Shown one piece after another: positions 40,382 through 50,423 of a DNA stretch of 64,000 bases; the first letter of the stretch is position 1, and each line of letters opens with the position of its first letter. This DNA comes from Wenzhouxiangella sp. XN79A (GTDB taxonomy: Bacteria > Pseudomonadota > Gammaproteobacteria > Xanthomonadales > Wenzhouxiangellaceae), in the NCBI RefSeq assembly GCF_012272825.1, contig NZ_JAAWWS010000142.1:62001-126000 (forward strand), read 5' to 3'. Below the pieces are notes generated by a model. That model worked only from the letters and a program-made list of their open reading frames with translations. It had not been told where the DNA came from and ran no database searches. The translations under genes were made by a program, and so were the position numbers.

Positions 40382-40951
40382 ATGAAACCACATCTCACCA
40401 TCCGGCCCGTTGTCTTCGCCGCGTCCTTGCTTGCGACGCTGGCCGCATCGTCCACCTTCGCCCAGGACCGGGCGCCGGCGGCCGACGGACGTTCCGAAAA
40501 GGTCGACTTCACGCCGGCCGCAGTGATCGACCCGGCCCCGCCGTCGTTTCCAGGAACGTTCTCGAATCCCCGTCTCGTCGCGTATCCCGGCATGCCGGTC
40601 GAGCAACGACCCCGACCGGACTGGGCGCCGGAGTACGGTCTCTGGCGGTTGCCGGTTCGTGTGTCACTGGACGCCGGCGGCACGCCGGTCGACGTGAGCG
40701 TCGGCGATCATCCGCTGAGTTCGCAGGGGCTGGTCCGGCGCTACGAGCGCCTGGCCCTGCGAGCGGCCCGGGACTGGAGCTACACACCGGCCCGCGTCGA
40801 CGGCCGGGCCGTTGCGTCCGAACTGGTGCTGCCGTTCTACTTCGATACCGGCCTCGCGCGACCGACGGATCATGGGCGGATCGGACAGCGAAGCTCGCTG
40901 CCTGCGCTTTCCTGGAGCTCGATGGCCGTTCGCTACGCGGTCAATCGATAA
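40382..40951 (+). CDS. Secreted TonB-C-like protein, paralogue of the upstream peptidase C-terminus
   Basis: 189 aa from ATG 40382, which has GAGGAG 8 bp upstream (an ATG two codons earlier is too close to it). Signal peptide ends near STFAQ (~27). The rest parallels the last 135 residues of the M56 protein: PSFPGTFSNPRLVAYPGMP, RVSLDAGGTPVDVSV, LRAARDWSYTPARVDG, SELVLPFYFDT, and the end RYAVNR against RYIDR. The duplication is evident by eye. It may compete with or report to the sensor domain. Confidence 0.75.
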   Translation: MKPHLTIRPVVFAASLLATLAASSTFAQDRAPAADGRSEKVDFTPAAVIDPAPPSFPGTFSNPRLVAYPGMPVEQRPRPDWAPEYGLWRLPVRVSLDAGGTPVDVSVGDHPLSSQGLVRRYERLALRAARDWSYTPARVDGRAVASELVLPFYFDTGLARPTDHGRIGQRSSLPALSWSSMAVRYAVNR

Positions 40952-41134
40952 CGGCGCCACCGCGACGCTGTGGGACCTGCGGCCGACCACCCACCGGGTG
41001 CGTCGGCCGCATCCTCCAGCGCCTGACGCCGAACTCGGTGGCGTCCTGATCCCTGAATCGTTCGCCTCCGACCGGCCATGGCGTCCAGGTCGGTCCGATC
41101 CGAGCCTGCGCGCCATGGGCCCGGAATCGGAGAA

Positions 41135-41170
41135 AGCGGGTTCGACGCCCGCCGAGCATGGATTCGCCCA
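41135..41170. repeat. First copy of a 36-bp direct repeat from the tmRNA flank
   Basis: Identical to 41736-41771, which lies directly beyond the tmRNA terminator. It contains a T-arm-like palindrome GCGGGTTCGACGCCCGC. Weaker similarity extends ~25 bp upstream in both copies. The continuation of this copy is cut by the element at 41179-41518 and resumes at 41519. Confidence 0.8.
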
Positions 41171-41178
41171 GAAAGGAA

Positions 41179-41518
41179 CCTGATTACGCACGTTTCTCAG
41201 CCGGTAGTACAGCCCTCCGGAGGCTTGCAGGAGACTCGAGAACAGCAAGCAAGGATCCTTCGAAAGCACTTTTTGCCCAGCTTCTCCTGTTGGAGGGCGC
41301 TTGCGCGCGAAGGGTGGCCGCTTCCGAAGTCGTTCGCGCGCAAGCGCCCTCCAACAGGCGGTCTTTCTGCCAGTCCGGCGTCGGGCTGGAATCTCGCTCG
41401 GGATGGAAACCCGTCCTTCGAATCCGACCGGACGATCCAACGGCTCGCCTATCGCCTGCCGCGACGCTCCGACGCCGGGACGTTACCCGACCGTGGCCGA
41501 GATTCATGCGTAATCAGG
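41179..41518. mobile_element. 340-bp MITE-like insertion carrying one REPIN
   Basis: Ends are CCTGATTACGCA (41179-41190) and TGCGTAATCAGG (41507-41518), exact inverted repeats of 12 bp; extended to 24 bp, 20 positions match. There is no convincing gene. It separates two halves of a sequence that is continuous at 41736-41800, so the insertion is recognisable from the duplicate. Its end core ATTAnnCATGAA resembles that of the element at 9397. A REPIN lies near its centre. Confidence 0.7.
41287..41357. repeat. Isolated REPIN
   Basis: Two 25-bp arms (41287-41311 and 41333-41357) are perfect inverted complements, starting CTGTTGGAGGGCGCTTGCGC, with a 21-bp loop. The arms match the right arms of the array at 29794-30866, and the GGAG foot is present. 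This copy is more symmetrical than those in the array. Confidence 0.85.
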
Positions 41519-41547
41519 AAAACGAAAGGGCCGGCACGGAGGCCGAC
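41519..41547. repeat. Truncated copy of the tmRNA terminator region
   Basis: 29 bp identical to 41772-41800. It keeps the first terminator arm and loop but diverges before the second arm is complete. A further 14-bp match to the tmRNA 3' end, GTGGAGGCGGCGGG, sits at 41620-41633. The remaining sequence from 40952 to 41815 (864 bp) holds only these repeats and the MITE; no gene is supported. Confidence 0.7.
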
Positions 41548-41735
41548 TGTTTCTTCGGGGGCGTTGCGAGTCGGTGTACTCGCGAATGTGACGTCGCGCA
41601 GCGACTCGTGCAGGGTGTTGTGGAGGCGGCGGGGCCTTGCGTGTGGGTGTACACGCAATCGATCGTCGCGCAGCGACGCCCAGGTCGCAGCGCCGAAGGC
41701 GCAAGACTGCGGGCCGCAGGCCCGGCGTGAAAGAC

Positions 41736-41771
41736 AGCGGGTTCGACGCCCGCCGAGCATGGATTCGCCCA
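41736..41771. repeat. Second copy of the 36-bp direct repeat
   Basis: Lies directly beyond the tmRNA terminator and is identical to 41135-41170. Together with the terminator copies it shows that a ~260-bp tmRNA-flanking segment was duplicated in tandem. Confidence 0.8.
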
Positions 41772-41805
41772 AAAACGAAAGGGCCGGCACGGAGGCCGAC
41801 CCTTT
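41771..41805 (-). terminator. Intrinsic terminator of tmRNA
   Basis: Read on the minus strand, AAAGGGTCGGC (41805-41795) pairs with GCCGGCCCTTT (41788-41778) through one G-T wobble, with a 6-nt loop, followed by CG and five T residues. It begins 11 bp beyond the tmRNA CCA end. Confidence 0.8.
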
Positions 41806-41815
41806 CCCGGGGATC

Positions 41816-42172
41816 TGGTGGAGGCGGCGGGAGTCGAACCCGCGTCCGCAAACCATCTGATCCTGGTTCTACATGCTTAGCCCGCTCTATTCTTTCTCGT
41901 CATGCCACAGCCCGAGGGGCAGGGCGTGTGGCACGACCAGTTGCGGTTTGATTTGACCCCAGGCCCCGAAACTCGACCTGAAGCGATCCTGCTAAGTGAT
42001 CTCCCGTCGAAAGCGCAGGCTCAAACGGGGGAGAGCAGGCTGGTTTTTAGGCAGCCAGTGCGTAGTTGTCGTCGTTGGCAACTAACTTTTTGCAGCCGGG
42101 TTTAACGAGGATTGCTGCCTCCTCGGCATGCCCCAGGGTACGTCCGATCCACGTCGAAGCCAGTACGCCCCC
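41816..42172 (-). ncRNA. ssrA: tmRNA (ssrA), tag ANDDNYALAA
   Basis: 357 nt. The 5' end GGGGGCG (42172-42166) pairs with CGCCTCC before the encoded CCA at 41818-41816, and the T-arm GCGGG-TTCGACT-CCCGC is present. The 5' part CTGGCTTCGACGTGGATC fits the tmRNA consensus. The tag frame runs from the resume codon GCC at 42079-42077 to TAA at 42049-42047, encoding ANDDNYALAA, one residue different in type from E. coli ANDENYALAA. It rescues stalled ribosomes with SmpB, encoded just upstream. A TATAGT box at 42229-42224 is a possible -10. Confidence 0.95.
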
Positions 42173-42298
42173 GGTGGTACGGAAACTACGACCGGCAAAA
42201 GCCGGACAAGTTCCATGGCTGCAACTATACAGGCAAGCCCGGTCGAGCGAGTCCGGGATTGCATGGGCGGCGGCTGAAACACCGACGCGAAGGCCGGA

Positions 42299-42757
42299 TC
42301 AGCGCGCTTTCAGGATTCGGCCCTTTTCCCGCTCCCAGTCGCGTTCCTTCTGGGCCCGGCGCTTGTCGTGCTGCTTCTTGCCCTTGGCCAGCGCGATCTC
42401 GACCTTGACCTTGCCCTTCTTCCAGTACATGGCCGTCGGGATCAGCGTGAACCCCTTGCGTTCGACCTGGCCGATCAGCTGGTCGAGCTCGCGCTTGTGC
42501 AGCAGCAAGCGGCGGGTGCGCATCGGGTCGGTGTCGACGTGCGTCGAGGCCGAGGTCAGCGGCTGGATCAGGCAGCCGAACAGAAAGGCCTGGCCCTTGC
42601 GCAGCAGCACGTGGCTTTCGCCGAACTGGACGTTGCCGGCGCGCAGCGACTTGACCTCCCACCCGAGCAGCGAGATGCCGCATTCGATCCGCTCCTCGAG
42701 CTGGTACTCGAAGCGCGCGCGCTTGTTCAGCGCAATGGTGGAAGACGAGGAGCTCAT
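42299..42757 (-). CDS. smpB: SsrA-binding protein
   Basis: 152 aa. SmpB barrel and tail: [37 protein letters not shown], YVxE-like [69 protein letters not shown], and a basic C-terminal tail that enters the mRNA channel in the family. It sits upstream of its RNA partner on the same strand and is divergent from ratA. Confidence 0.97.
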   Translation of the reverse strand: MSSSSSTIALNKRARFEYQLEERIECGISLLGWEVKSLRAGNVQFGESHVLLRKGQAFLFGCLIQPLTSASTHVDTDPMRTRRLLLHKRELDQLIGQVERKGFTLIPTAMYWKKGKVKVEIALAKGKKQHDKRRAQKERDWEREKGRILKAR

Positions 42758-42870
42758 GGTCGGGGTCTCGGGTTCGGGAAAATCCGCGGGTCGGGCCGGG
42801 CAGTCTATCGAATCGCGACGGCCGGCAGCGTGGTCCTTTGCATCGCGACAGTTTGGGTATGATGCCGGCC

Positions 42871-43302
42871 ATGCCTGAAGTCAACCGATCGGCCCTGGTC
42901 GCGCATTCGCCCGGACAGATGTTCGAGCTGGTCCGTGATGTCGAGCACTACCCGAGTTTCCTGAGCTGGGTCAAGGATGCCGAGGTCCACGAGCAGGACC
43001 CGGCCCACCAGCTGGCCTCGCTGGAAGTCAGTGTCGCGGGCGTGACCCGGCGCTTCCGCACCCGCAACGAACTGGTGCCGGCCGAGCGGTTGACCATGCA
43101 CCTCGACGAGGGACCGTTCCAGCGCTTCGGCGGCGAATGGCGGTTCGCCGATCTCGGGATCGGCTGCAAGGTCGAGCTGCTGCTGAGTTTCGATTTCGAC
43201 AGTCCCGTGCTGGCCGCCGCGTTCAACCGCGGTTTCGTGGTGGTGGCCAACCGCATGGTCGACGACTTCTGCCGGCGGGCCGACGCGCTGTATGGGGGCT
43301 GA
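42871..43302 (+). CDS. ratA: RatA/COQ10-like START-domain protein
   Basis: 143 aa from ATG 42871 ([10 protein letters not shown], the typical family start; ATGs 9 and 12 bp upstream are possible). Blocks: [84 protein letters not shown]. coli RatA was described as inhibiting ribosome subunit joining; the wider family binds ubiquinone-like lipids, so toxin status is uncertain. It overlaps ratB by 11 bp. Confidence 0.9.
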   Translation: MPEVNRSALVAHSPGQMFELVRDVEHYPSFLSWVKDAEVHEQDPAHQLASLEVSVAGVTRRFRTRNELVPAERLTMHLDEGPFQRFGGEWRFADLGIGCKVELLLSFDFDSPVLAAAFNRGFVVVANRMVDDFCRRADALYGG

Positions 43303-43588
43303 CCGCATCCGGGTCGAGGTGGTAGCCGCCTGGCCGCAGCGGCAGTGGATGGTCGAACTGGACCTGCCGGCCGGCAGCACGGTGGCCGATGCGGTCGAAC
43401 GGTCGGGCCTGGTCGAGCGCATTCCGGGGCTGGAACCGCGCGATGATCATCTGGGTGTCTTCGGCCGACTGTGCCGGCCCGACCGCGAGCTGGCCGACGG
43501 CGACCGGGTGGAGATCTATCGTCCGCTGAAGCTCGACCCGAAGACCATCCGGCGGATCAACGCCGAGCGCCAGAGGCGCGGCGAGTAA
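43292..43588 (+). CDS. ratB: RatB/RnfH-family ubiquitin-like-fold protein
   Basis: 98 aa. UPF0125 family: RVEVVAAWPQRQWMVELDLPAGSTVADAVERSGL, LGVFGRLCRPDRELADGDRVEIYRPLKLDPKTIRR. The beta-grasp ending RPLxxDPKxxRR is characteristic. Overlaps ratA, the conserved pair next to smpB in gammaproteobacteria. Molecular role is not settled. Confidence 0.92.
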   Translation: MGADRIRVEVVAAWPQRQWMVELDLPAGSTVADAVERSGLVERIPGLEPRDDHLGVFGRLCRPDRELADGDRVEIYRPLKLDPKTIRRINAERQRRGE

Positions 43589-43605
43589 GACCCCGGCCGC
43601 ACCGC

Positions 43606-44043
43606 TCAGCGCGGCGGGTCGGGCGTCGGTACCGGCTCGTCGTCTTCGATCTCCCGCGGGCGACGCGGAAGGACCGGCTGGTTGTCGTCGGGATCGATGA
43701 TCTCGAGATCTTCGGGGTCGGTCCCGGCGATTCCGGAGGCGTCGAGGTAACTGCCGAAGAAGTCCACCACGCGATCGTCCTCGAACACCACCGTCAGCGT
43801 GCGGCGCTCCGGGTCGCGGCCGCCGCGGGCAAACGAGTTGATGTAATCCCAGCGGTCCTCGTGGAAGGGGCTGCGCACGGCCGGGGTGCCGAGCAGCACT
43901 TCGACCTGGCGCTTGGTCAGGCCGACCTCGAGCTGTTCCATGTCGTCTTCGTCCAGCACGTTTCCCTGCGGGATGTTCTGCTTGTAGATCAGGTTGCAGC
44001 CGGCCACGAGAAGGGCGAGCGCGAGCAGGGTGAGTCGGAGCAT
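43606..44043 (-). CDS. bamE: Outer-membrane assembly lipoprotein BamE
   Basis: 145 aa. Lipobox LLVAGC with Cys16. The SmpA/OmlA domain: YKQNIPQGNVLDEDDMEQLEVGLTKRQVEVLLGTPAVRSPFHEDRWDY, RTLTVVFEDDRVVDFFG. A ~45-residue acidic, Pro-rich tail follows. It is a subunit of the BAM complex. Divergent from fur, the common arrangement in this class. Confidence 0.95.
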   Translation of the reverse strand: MLRLTLLALALLVAGCNLIYKQNIPQGNVLDEDDMEQLEVGLTKRQVEVLLGTPAVRSPFHEDRWDYINSFARGGRDPERRTLTVVFEDDRVVDFFGSYLDASGIAGTDPEDLEIIDPDDNQPVLPRRPREIEDDEPVPTPDPPR

Positions 44044-44117
44044 GGGAGCGAGGATTACCGCGTCGGGAAGACCCCGAATGATACAATGGAATTCCGTTCC
44101 ACCGGCGACTGCTTCCC

Positions 44118-44543
44118 ATGACCCAAGAAACCCGTGAACTCCGCAAGGCCGGCCTCAAGGTGACGCTGCCGAGGCTGCGTATCCTGCAGTTGCTGGACGG
44201 TGCGGCGCAGAAGCACATGACCGCAGACGACGTGCATCGACAGCTGATCGACCAGGGCGAGGACATCGGCCTGGCCACGGTGTATCGCGTGCTGAACCAG
44301 TTCGAGACCGCCGGGCTGGTCCGCAAGCACATGTTCGACGACGGCACCGGGCGCGCGCCGCAGGCCAGCTACGAGCTCGACGAGGGCGAGCACCACGACC
44401 ACATGGTCGATCTGGATACCGGGGACGTGATCGAGTTCTTCGACGAAGAGATCGAGCGGCGCCAGGAAGAGATCGCCAGCGCCCACGGCTACGAGATCAT
44501 CGACCATGCGCTGGTGCTGTACGTCCAGAAAAAGGACGGCTGA
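44118..44543 (+). CDS. fur: Ferric uptake regulator
   Basis: 141 aa. Winged helix LRKAGLKVTLPRLRILQLL, HMTADDVHRQLIDQGEDIGLATVYRVLNQFETAGLV; metal-binding GEHHDHMVDLDTGDVIEFFDEEIE. The CxxC zinc site of E. coli Fur is absent (Asp and Thr occupy the positions of LICLDCG), as in Pseudomonas-type Fur. Acts as an Fe2+-dependent repressor. TACAAT at 44082-44087 is a possible -10 box; no clear Fur box is visible in the 74-bp divergent region. Confidence 0.96.
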   Translation: MTQETRELRKAGLKVTLPRLRILQLLDGAAQKHMTADDVHRQLIDQGEDIGLATVYRVLNQFETAGLVRKHMFDDGTGRAPQASYELDEGEHHDHMVDLDTGDVIEFFDEEIERRQEEIASAHGYEIIDHALVLYVQKKDG

Positions 44544-44599
44544 TCCGTCGCTGCCGGCGGCAGGCCCTGCGATTCCGGGTCGTGTCCCCGCTTGAATGG

Positions 44600-44626
44600 C
44601 CGGCGACCGGGCTCACCGGCCGCCGG
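44600..44626. terminator. Hairpin between convergent fur and recN
   Basis: CCGGCGACCGG (44600-44610) and CCGGCCGCCGG (44616-44626) pair over 11 positions with one mismatch and a 5-nt loop. It is placed 57 bp after fur and 11 bp beyond the recN stop. No T tract on either strand. Confidence 0.4.
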
Positions 44627-44636
44627 ACCGACCCGC

Positions 44637-46295
44637 TCAGTCGGCGTTGCCGGCCAGTAGCGCTTCGGCATGCCGCCGACTGGTCCGGCCGGTGGTCGAT
44701 CCGAGCATCCGCGCCAGTTCGGCGATCCGCGCGTCGCGATCCAGCGATTCCACCGTGACCCGGGTCCGGCCGTCTTCGGCCCGCTTCAGCACCCGGAACT
44801 GACGGTCGGCGCGAGCAGCCACCTGGGCCAGGTGCGTCACGCAGAACGCCTGGCCCCCTTCGCCGGCGCGGTGCAGGAACTCGCCGACCTTGTGCGCGGT
44901 TTCGCCGCCGACGCCGGCGTCGATCTCGTCGAAGATCCGCACCAGCCCGGCCGCCGGCTCGGCCGCGGCGATGATCATGGCCAGGCTCAGGCGCGACAGC
45001 TCGCCGCCGGAGGCGACCCGTTTCAGCGAGCGGGGCGGCTGCCCCGGGTTGGCCGAGAACAGGATCTCGACGGCGTCGGCGCCGTGTCGCGAGACCTCGG
45101 CGTCCTCATCGAACGCGAGCTCGAATTCGAGCCGGGCGGTGTCCATGCCCAGTGCGGCCAGTGCCTCGCCGACCGCCTCGATGAGGGTCGCGGCGACCTT
45201 GCGCCGGTCGTCGTGGAGCGCGCGCGCTGCAGCCAGCCACGCCGAACGCGCCTGGGCAAGCGCGCGCTCGGCCGCTTCGCGCGCTTCGGCCGCGCCGTCG
45301 ATGCGCTCGAGGCGGGCGCGCAGCTGGCGACGCAGCTCCGGCAGGGCTTCGGGCTCGGTCCGGTGCTTGCGGGCCAGTTCCATCGCGCGGCCCAGCCGGC
45401 GATCCACCGCATCGAGACGTTCCGGATCGGCTTCCAGGTCGTCGTGCATCCGGGACAGCGCGCGGACCGACTCCTCGAGATTGACCCGCGCGGTGCCGAG
45501 CATCTCCAGCACTTCGCCGAACCCGGGTTCGCGGTCGGCCAGCGGTTCCAGCGACCGGATCGCCCGCACCGCGCCGGTCAGCGCGCCGTCCTCGCCGTCA
45601 CCCTCCAAGGCATCCCGGGCCTGACCGCAGGCCCGCTGAAGATCGTCGACCGAGGCCAGCCGCCGTTGCTCGGCTTCCAGGGCCGGCAGTTCGTCGTCGC
45701 CGAGGTCGAGCGCGTCGAGTTCCTCGAGCTGGAAGCGCAGCAACTCGGCATCGGTGCCGGCCTCGGCGTCGAGGTCGGCCAGTGCGGTACGGGCCTTGCG
45801 GTGGTGCGCGGCTGCGTCGGCCACGGCTCCTCGGACCGCCGCATCGACGCCGCGATCCAGCCAGGCGCGCTGGTGATGCGGGTCGGCCAGCCGCTGGTGC
45901 TCGTGCTGGCCGTGGATCTCGACCAGTCGCTGGCCCAGCTCGCGCAGCTGCCCGACGGTCGCCGACTGGCCGTTGATCCAGGCGCGCGATGCGCCGTCGG
46001 CCGGCACCATGCGCCGGATCAATACTTCGCCGTCCTCGTCCAGGGCCTGTTCGACCAACCAGTCGAGCGCCGGGTGGCCGTCGGGCAACTCGAAGCGTGC
46101 CGACAGGTCGGCGCGGCGCGCGCCGGCGGCGACGACGGCGGCATCGGCCCGGTCGCCGAGCAGCAGCCCCAGGGCGTCGATCAGGATCGACTTGCCCGCA
46201 CCGGTCTCGCCGGTAATGGCGCCGAAGCCCGGGCCGAAGTCCAGTTCCAGTCGATCGATGATCGTGAAGTCGGTGATGGCGAGCGAGCGCAGCAT
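44637..46295 (-). CDS. recN: DNA repair ATPase RecN
   Basis: 552 aa. SMC-like: Walker A ITGETGAGKSILIDAL near the N-terminus (LRSLAITDFTIIDRLELDFGPGF), long charged coiled-coil arms (~155-370), the ABC signature RVASGGELSRLSLAM and Walker B VRIFDEIDAGVGG, with CVTHLAQVAARAD. Acts in recombinational repair of double-strand breaks. Divergent from grpE; in many gammaproteobacteria it sits beside the same heat-shock genes. Confidence 0.96.
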   Translation of the reverse strand: MLRSLAITDFTIIDRLELDFGPGFGAITGETGAGKSILIDALGLLLGDRADAAVVAAGARRADLSARFELPDGHPALDWLVEQALDEDGEVLIRRMVPADGASRAWINGQSATVGQLRELGQRLVEIHGQHEHQRLADPHHQRAWLDRGVDAAVRGAVADAAAHHRKARTALADLDAEAGTDAELLRFQLEELDALDLGDDELPALEAEQRRLASVDDLQRACGQARDALEGDGEDGALTGAVRAIRSLEPLADREPGFGEVLEMLGTARVNLEESVRALSRMHDDLEADPERLDAVDRRLGRAMELARKHRTEPEALPELRRQLRARLERIDGAAEAREAAERALAQARSAWLAAARALHDDRRKVAATLIEAVGEALAALGMDTARLEFELAFDEDAEVSRHGADAVEILFSANPGQPPRSLKRVASGGELSRLSLAMIIAAAEPAAGLVRIFDEIDAGVGGETAHKVGEFLHRAGEGGQAFCVTHLAQVAARADRQFRVLKRAEDGRTRVTVESLDRDARIAELARMLGSTTGRTSRRHAEALLAGNAD

Positions 46296-46353
46296 CGGTG
46301 TCGGTCCGGTTCCTGGGAGCGAGGGTCCCTGACGAGTCGCCCTATTGTATCGG

Positions 46354-46379
46354 TTGGATTCGCCGCGGCCGGGCCCCAT
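46354..46379 (+). promoter_or_regulatory. Candidate sigma-32 promoter for grpE
   Basis: TTGGAT at 46354-46359, a 14-bp spacer, then CCCCAT at 46374-46379 followed by GTT. This resembles the sigma-32 consensus CTTGAA-N13/14-CCCCATnT. It lies 52 bp upstream of the grpE start. Confidence 0.55.
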
Positions 46380-46430
46380 GTTGCGTCGAATCAGACGATG
46401 CCCACCGAGCTGACAATGGAGTCCACGCCG

Positions 46431-47015
46431 ATGAGCGAACACGATCGACCGAGCCGGGAACCGACCGACGAACCCCGCAAGGCCAGCGAGGCCAGCGAAG
46501 CCGAGGCGACCGAGCAGGGCCACGCAGAGCCCGTTCGGCACGAAGCGGCCGGCGCCGAAGCCGACGCCCGGCCCGAAGGGCTGGAGACCGAAGTCCAGCG
46601 CCTGACCGACGCGCTGGCCCGGACCCAGGCCGAGATGGTCAACCACGAACGTCGTCTCGAGCGCGAGATGGAAAAGACGCGGAAGTTCGCGCTGGAGCGG
46701 CTGATGCGCGATTTCATCCAGGTGCTCGATTCCCTCGACCAGGCGCTGGCGGCCTCCGGCGGCGAGGACGGAGAGATCGCTCAGGAAGGGCTGGTGCTGA
46801 CCCGCAGGCTGGCGCTGAAAGTGCTCGAATCGCACGGGCTGGAAACGCTCCACCCGGAGGGTCGCCCGTTCGACGCCAACTGGCACGAAGCGATGACCGC
46901 GGCAGCGACCGACGAGGTCGAGCCCGACACCGTGCTGCAGGTGCTGCAGACCGGGTATGCACTGCACGGACGCCTGCTTCGTCCGGCACGCGTGGTGGTG
47001 GCCAGAGCGCCCTGA
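46431..47015 (+). CDS. grpE: Nucleotide exchange factor GrpE
   Basis: 194 aa from ATG 46431, with GGAG 9 bp upstream; in-frame ATGs at 46398 and 46416 are alternatives. An acidic disordered leader (~1-55) precedes the long helix ([53 protein letters not shown]) and the beta-wing domain with [16 protein letters not shown] and [21 protein letters not shown]. It releases ADP from DnaK. Confidence 0.95.
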   Translation: MSEHDRPSREPTDEPRKASEASEAEATEQGHAEPVRHEAAGAEADARPEGLETEVQRLTDALARTQAEMVNHERRLEREMEKTRKFALERLMRDFIQVLDSLDQALAASGGEDGEIAQEGLVLTRRLALKVLESHGLETLHPEGRPFDANWHEAMTAAATDEVEPDTVLQVLQTGYALHGRLLRPARVVVARAP

Positions 47016-47044
47016 CCGGATCGTCGGAAAGGGATCCGAACGGT

Positions 47045-47070
47045 TTGAAATCGACCGCATCGGGCCCCAT
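47045..47070 (+). promoter_or_regulatory. Sigma-32 promoter for dnaK
   Basis: TTGAAA at 47045-47050, exactly 14 bp, then CCCCATTCA from 47065. Both boxes fit the heat-shock consensus nearly perfectly. It lies 69 bp upstream of the dnaK ATG, so dnaK has its own heat-shock promoter in addition to read-through from grpE. Confidence 0.75.
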
Positions 47071-47139
47071 TCACCAAAGCAGCACGCGGGGGAGTCGCCT
47101 CGCATCGAACCGAACTCGAATCAACGGGATACACACGAA

Positions 47140-49068
<1,929 letters not shown>

Positions 49069-49110
49069 TCCCTGCCCCGGGCCAGTGCCCGGGCGCAGGA
49101 CCGCCGCCTG

Positions 49111-49136
49111 ACGCCGCCGGCCCGTACCGGCGGCGT
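49111..49136 (+). terminator. Hairpin between dnaK and dnaJ
   Basis: ACGCCGCCGG (49111-49120) and CCGGCGGCGT (49127-49136) form a perfect 10-bp stem with a 6-nt loop, followed by TCGT. The short T stretch suggests partial termination or an mRNA-stability element that would lower dnaJ relative to dnaK. Confidence 0.5.
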
Positions 49137-49186
49137 TCGTCCGAGCGGAATGCCGAATCAACGACGGGCAGGGAACGGAGCAATCG

Positions 49187-50338
49187 ATGAGCCAACGCGA
49201 TCTCTACGAAGTGCTGGGCGTGCAGCGCGGCGCCAGCGACGACGAACTGAAGAAGGCCTATCGCCGGCTCGCGATGAAGTACCACCCGGATCGCAATCCG
49301 GATGACGACAGCGCGCAGGACAAGTTCAAGGAAGCCAAGCTCGCCTACGAGGTCCTGAAGGACCCGAAGAAGCGCGCCGCCTACGACCAGTTCGGCCACG
49401 ATGCCATCAACGGGCAGGGGCCGGGCGGATTCGGCGGCGGTCCGGGCGCGGCCGGATTCGGCGATCTCAACGACATTTTCGGCGATATCTTCGGCGACAT
49501 CTTCGGCGGCGGTCGCCGGCGCGGCGGCGCGCAGAGCCGGTCGCGACGCGGCCACGACCTGCGCTACACCCTGGAGCTCGATCTCGAGGAAGCCGTCCAG
49601 GGCGTGACCCGCGAGATCCGGGTGCCGGGCATCGGCAAGTGTTCCGAGTGCAGCGGATCGGGCTCCCGGAGCGGTCAGATGAAGGTCTGTACCACCTGCG
49701 GCGGGGCCGGCCAGGTGCGCATGCAGCAGGGCATCTTCTCGGTCCAGCAGACCTGTCCGAACTGCGGCGGCAGCGGCCGCGAAGTCAGCGATCCGTGCAC
49801 CGGTTGCGACGGCACCGGCCAGGTGCGTGAAACCCGCACGCTGCAGGTCAAGGTACCGCCGGGCGTCGACGAGGGCGACCGGATCCGGCTGTCCGGCGAA
49901 GGCGGTGCCGGGCTGCAGGGCGGCGCGGCCGGCGACCTGTACGTCGACATCCACGTTCGCGAACATCCACTGTTCGAGCGCGACGGCGATCGCCTGCAGG
50001 CGGAAATCCCGATTCCGGTGACCACCGCGATGCTCGGCGGCCAGATCAAGGTGCCGACGCTCGACGGCTCGGTCATGCTCAAGATCCCGGCCGAGACCCA
50101 GACCGGGCGGACCTTCCGGCTGAAGGGCAAGGGCGTGAAGTCCGTGCGCAGTTCGCGCACCGGCGACCTGCTGGTCCGGGTGCTGGTCGAAACGCCGGTC
50201 AACCTGACCCGCGAACAGAAGGACCTGCTCAAGCGCTTCGACGAGACCCTGACCGGCGCGCAGAGCGCCGACCACAGCCCGAAGTCGCGCAACTGGACCG
50301 ACTCGGTCAAGACCTTCTTCGACCGGATGGGCTTCTGA
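49187..50338 (+). CDS. dnaJ: Chaperone DnaJ (Hsp40)
   Basis: 383 aa. J domain with HPD in [10 protein letters not shown], a Gly/Phe-rich linker (~75-125), four zinc-finger repeats ([32 protein letters not shown]) and the C-terminal substrate domain ([19 protein letters not shown]). Stimulates DnaK ATPase. Confidence 0.97.
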   Translation: MSQRDLYEVLGVQRGASDDELKKAYRRLAMKYHPDRNPDDDSAQDKFKEAKLAYEVLKDPKKRAAYDQFGHDAINGQGPGGFGGGPGAAGFGDLNDIFGDIFGDIFGGGRRRGGAQSRSRRGHDLRYTLELDLEEAVQGVTREIRVPGIGKCSECSGSGSRSGQMKVCTTCGGAGQVRMQQGIFSVQQTCPNCGGSGREVSDPCTGCDGTGQVRETRTLQVKVPPGVDEGDRIRLSGEGGAGLQGGAAGDLYVDIHVREHPLFERDGDRLQAEIPIPVTTAMLGGQIKVPTLDGSVMLKIPAETQTGRTFRLKGKGVKSVRSSRTGDLLVRVLVETPVNLTREQKDLLKRFDETLTGAQSADHSPKSRNWTDSVKTFFDRMGF

Positions 50339-50423
50339 GACCGGTCATCGGAGCGGCCGCACGGGCCGGACGAGCGTCGTCCGGCCGCTATACTGCCGGG
50401 ACGCTGATCGGAGCCCGGATCCC

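Noticed and set aside
41135-41815. Current prophage or genomic island at tmRNA
   Set aside because: Only short repeats remain. There is no integrase, structural or cargo gene between the copies.
41449-41951. Small open frames around the tmRNA gene
   Set aside because: They are read from the tmRNA and its duplicated flank. Their peptides occur because the structured RNA and repeats lack stops.
42871-43588. ratA-ratB as a toxin-antitoxin system
   Set aside because: The pair is a conserved housekeeping neighbour of smpB, and RatB is not shown to neutralise RatA. Toxin function is not claimed.
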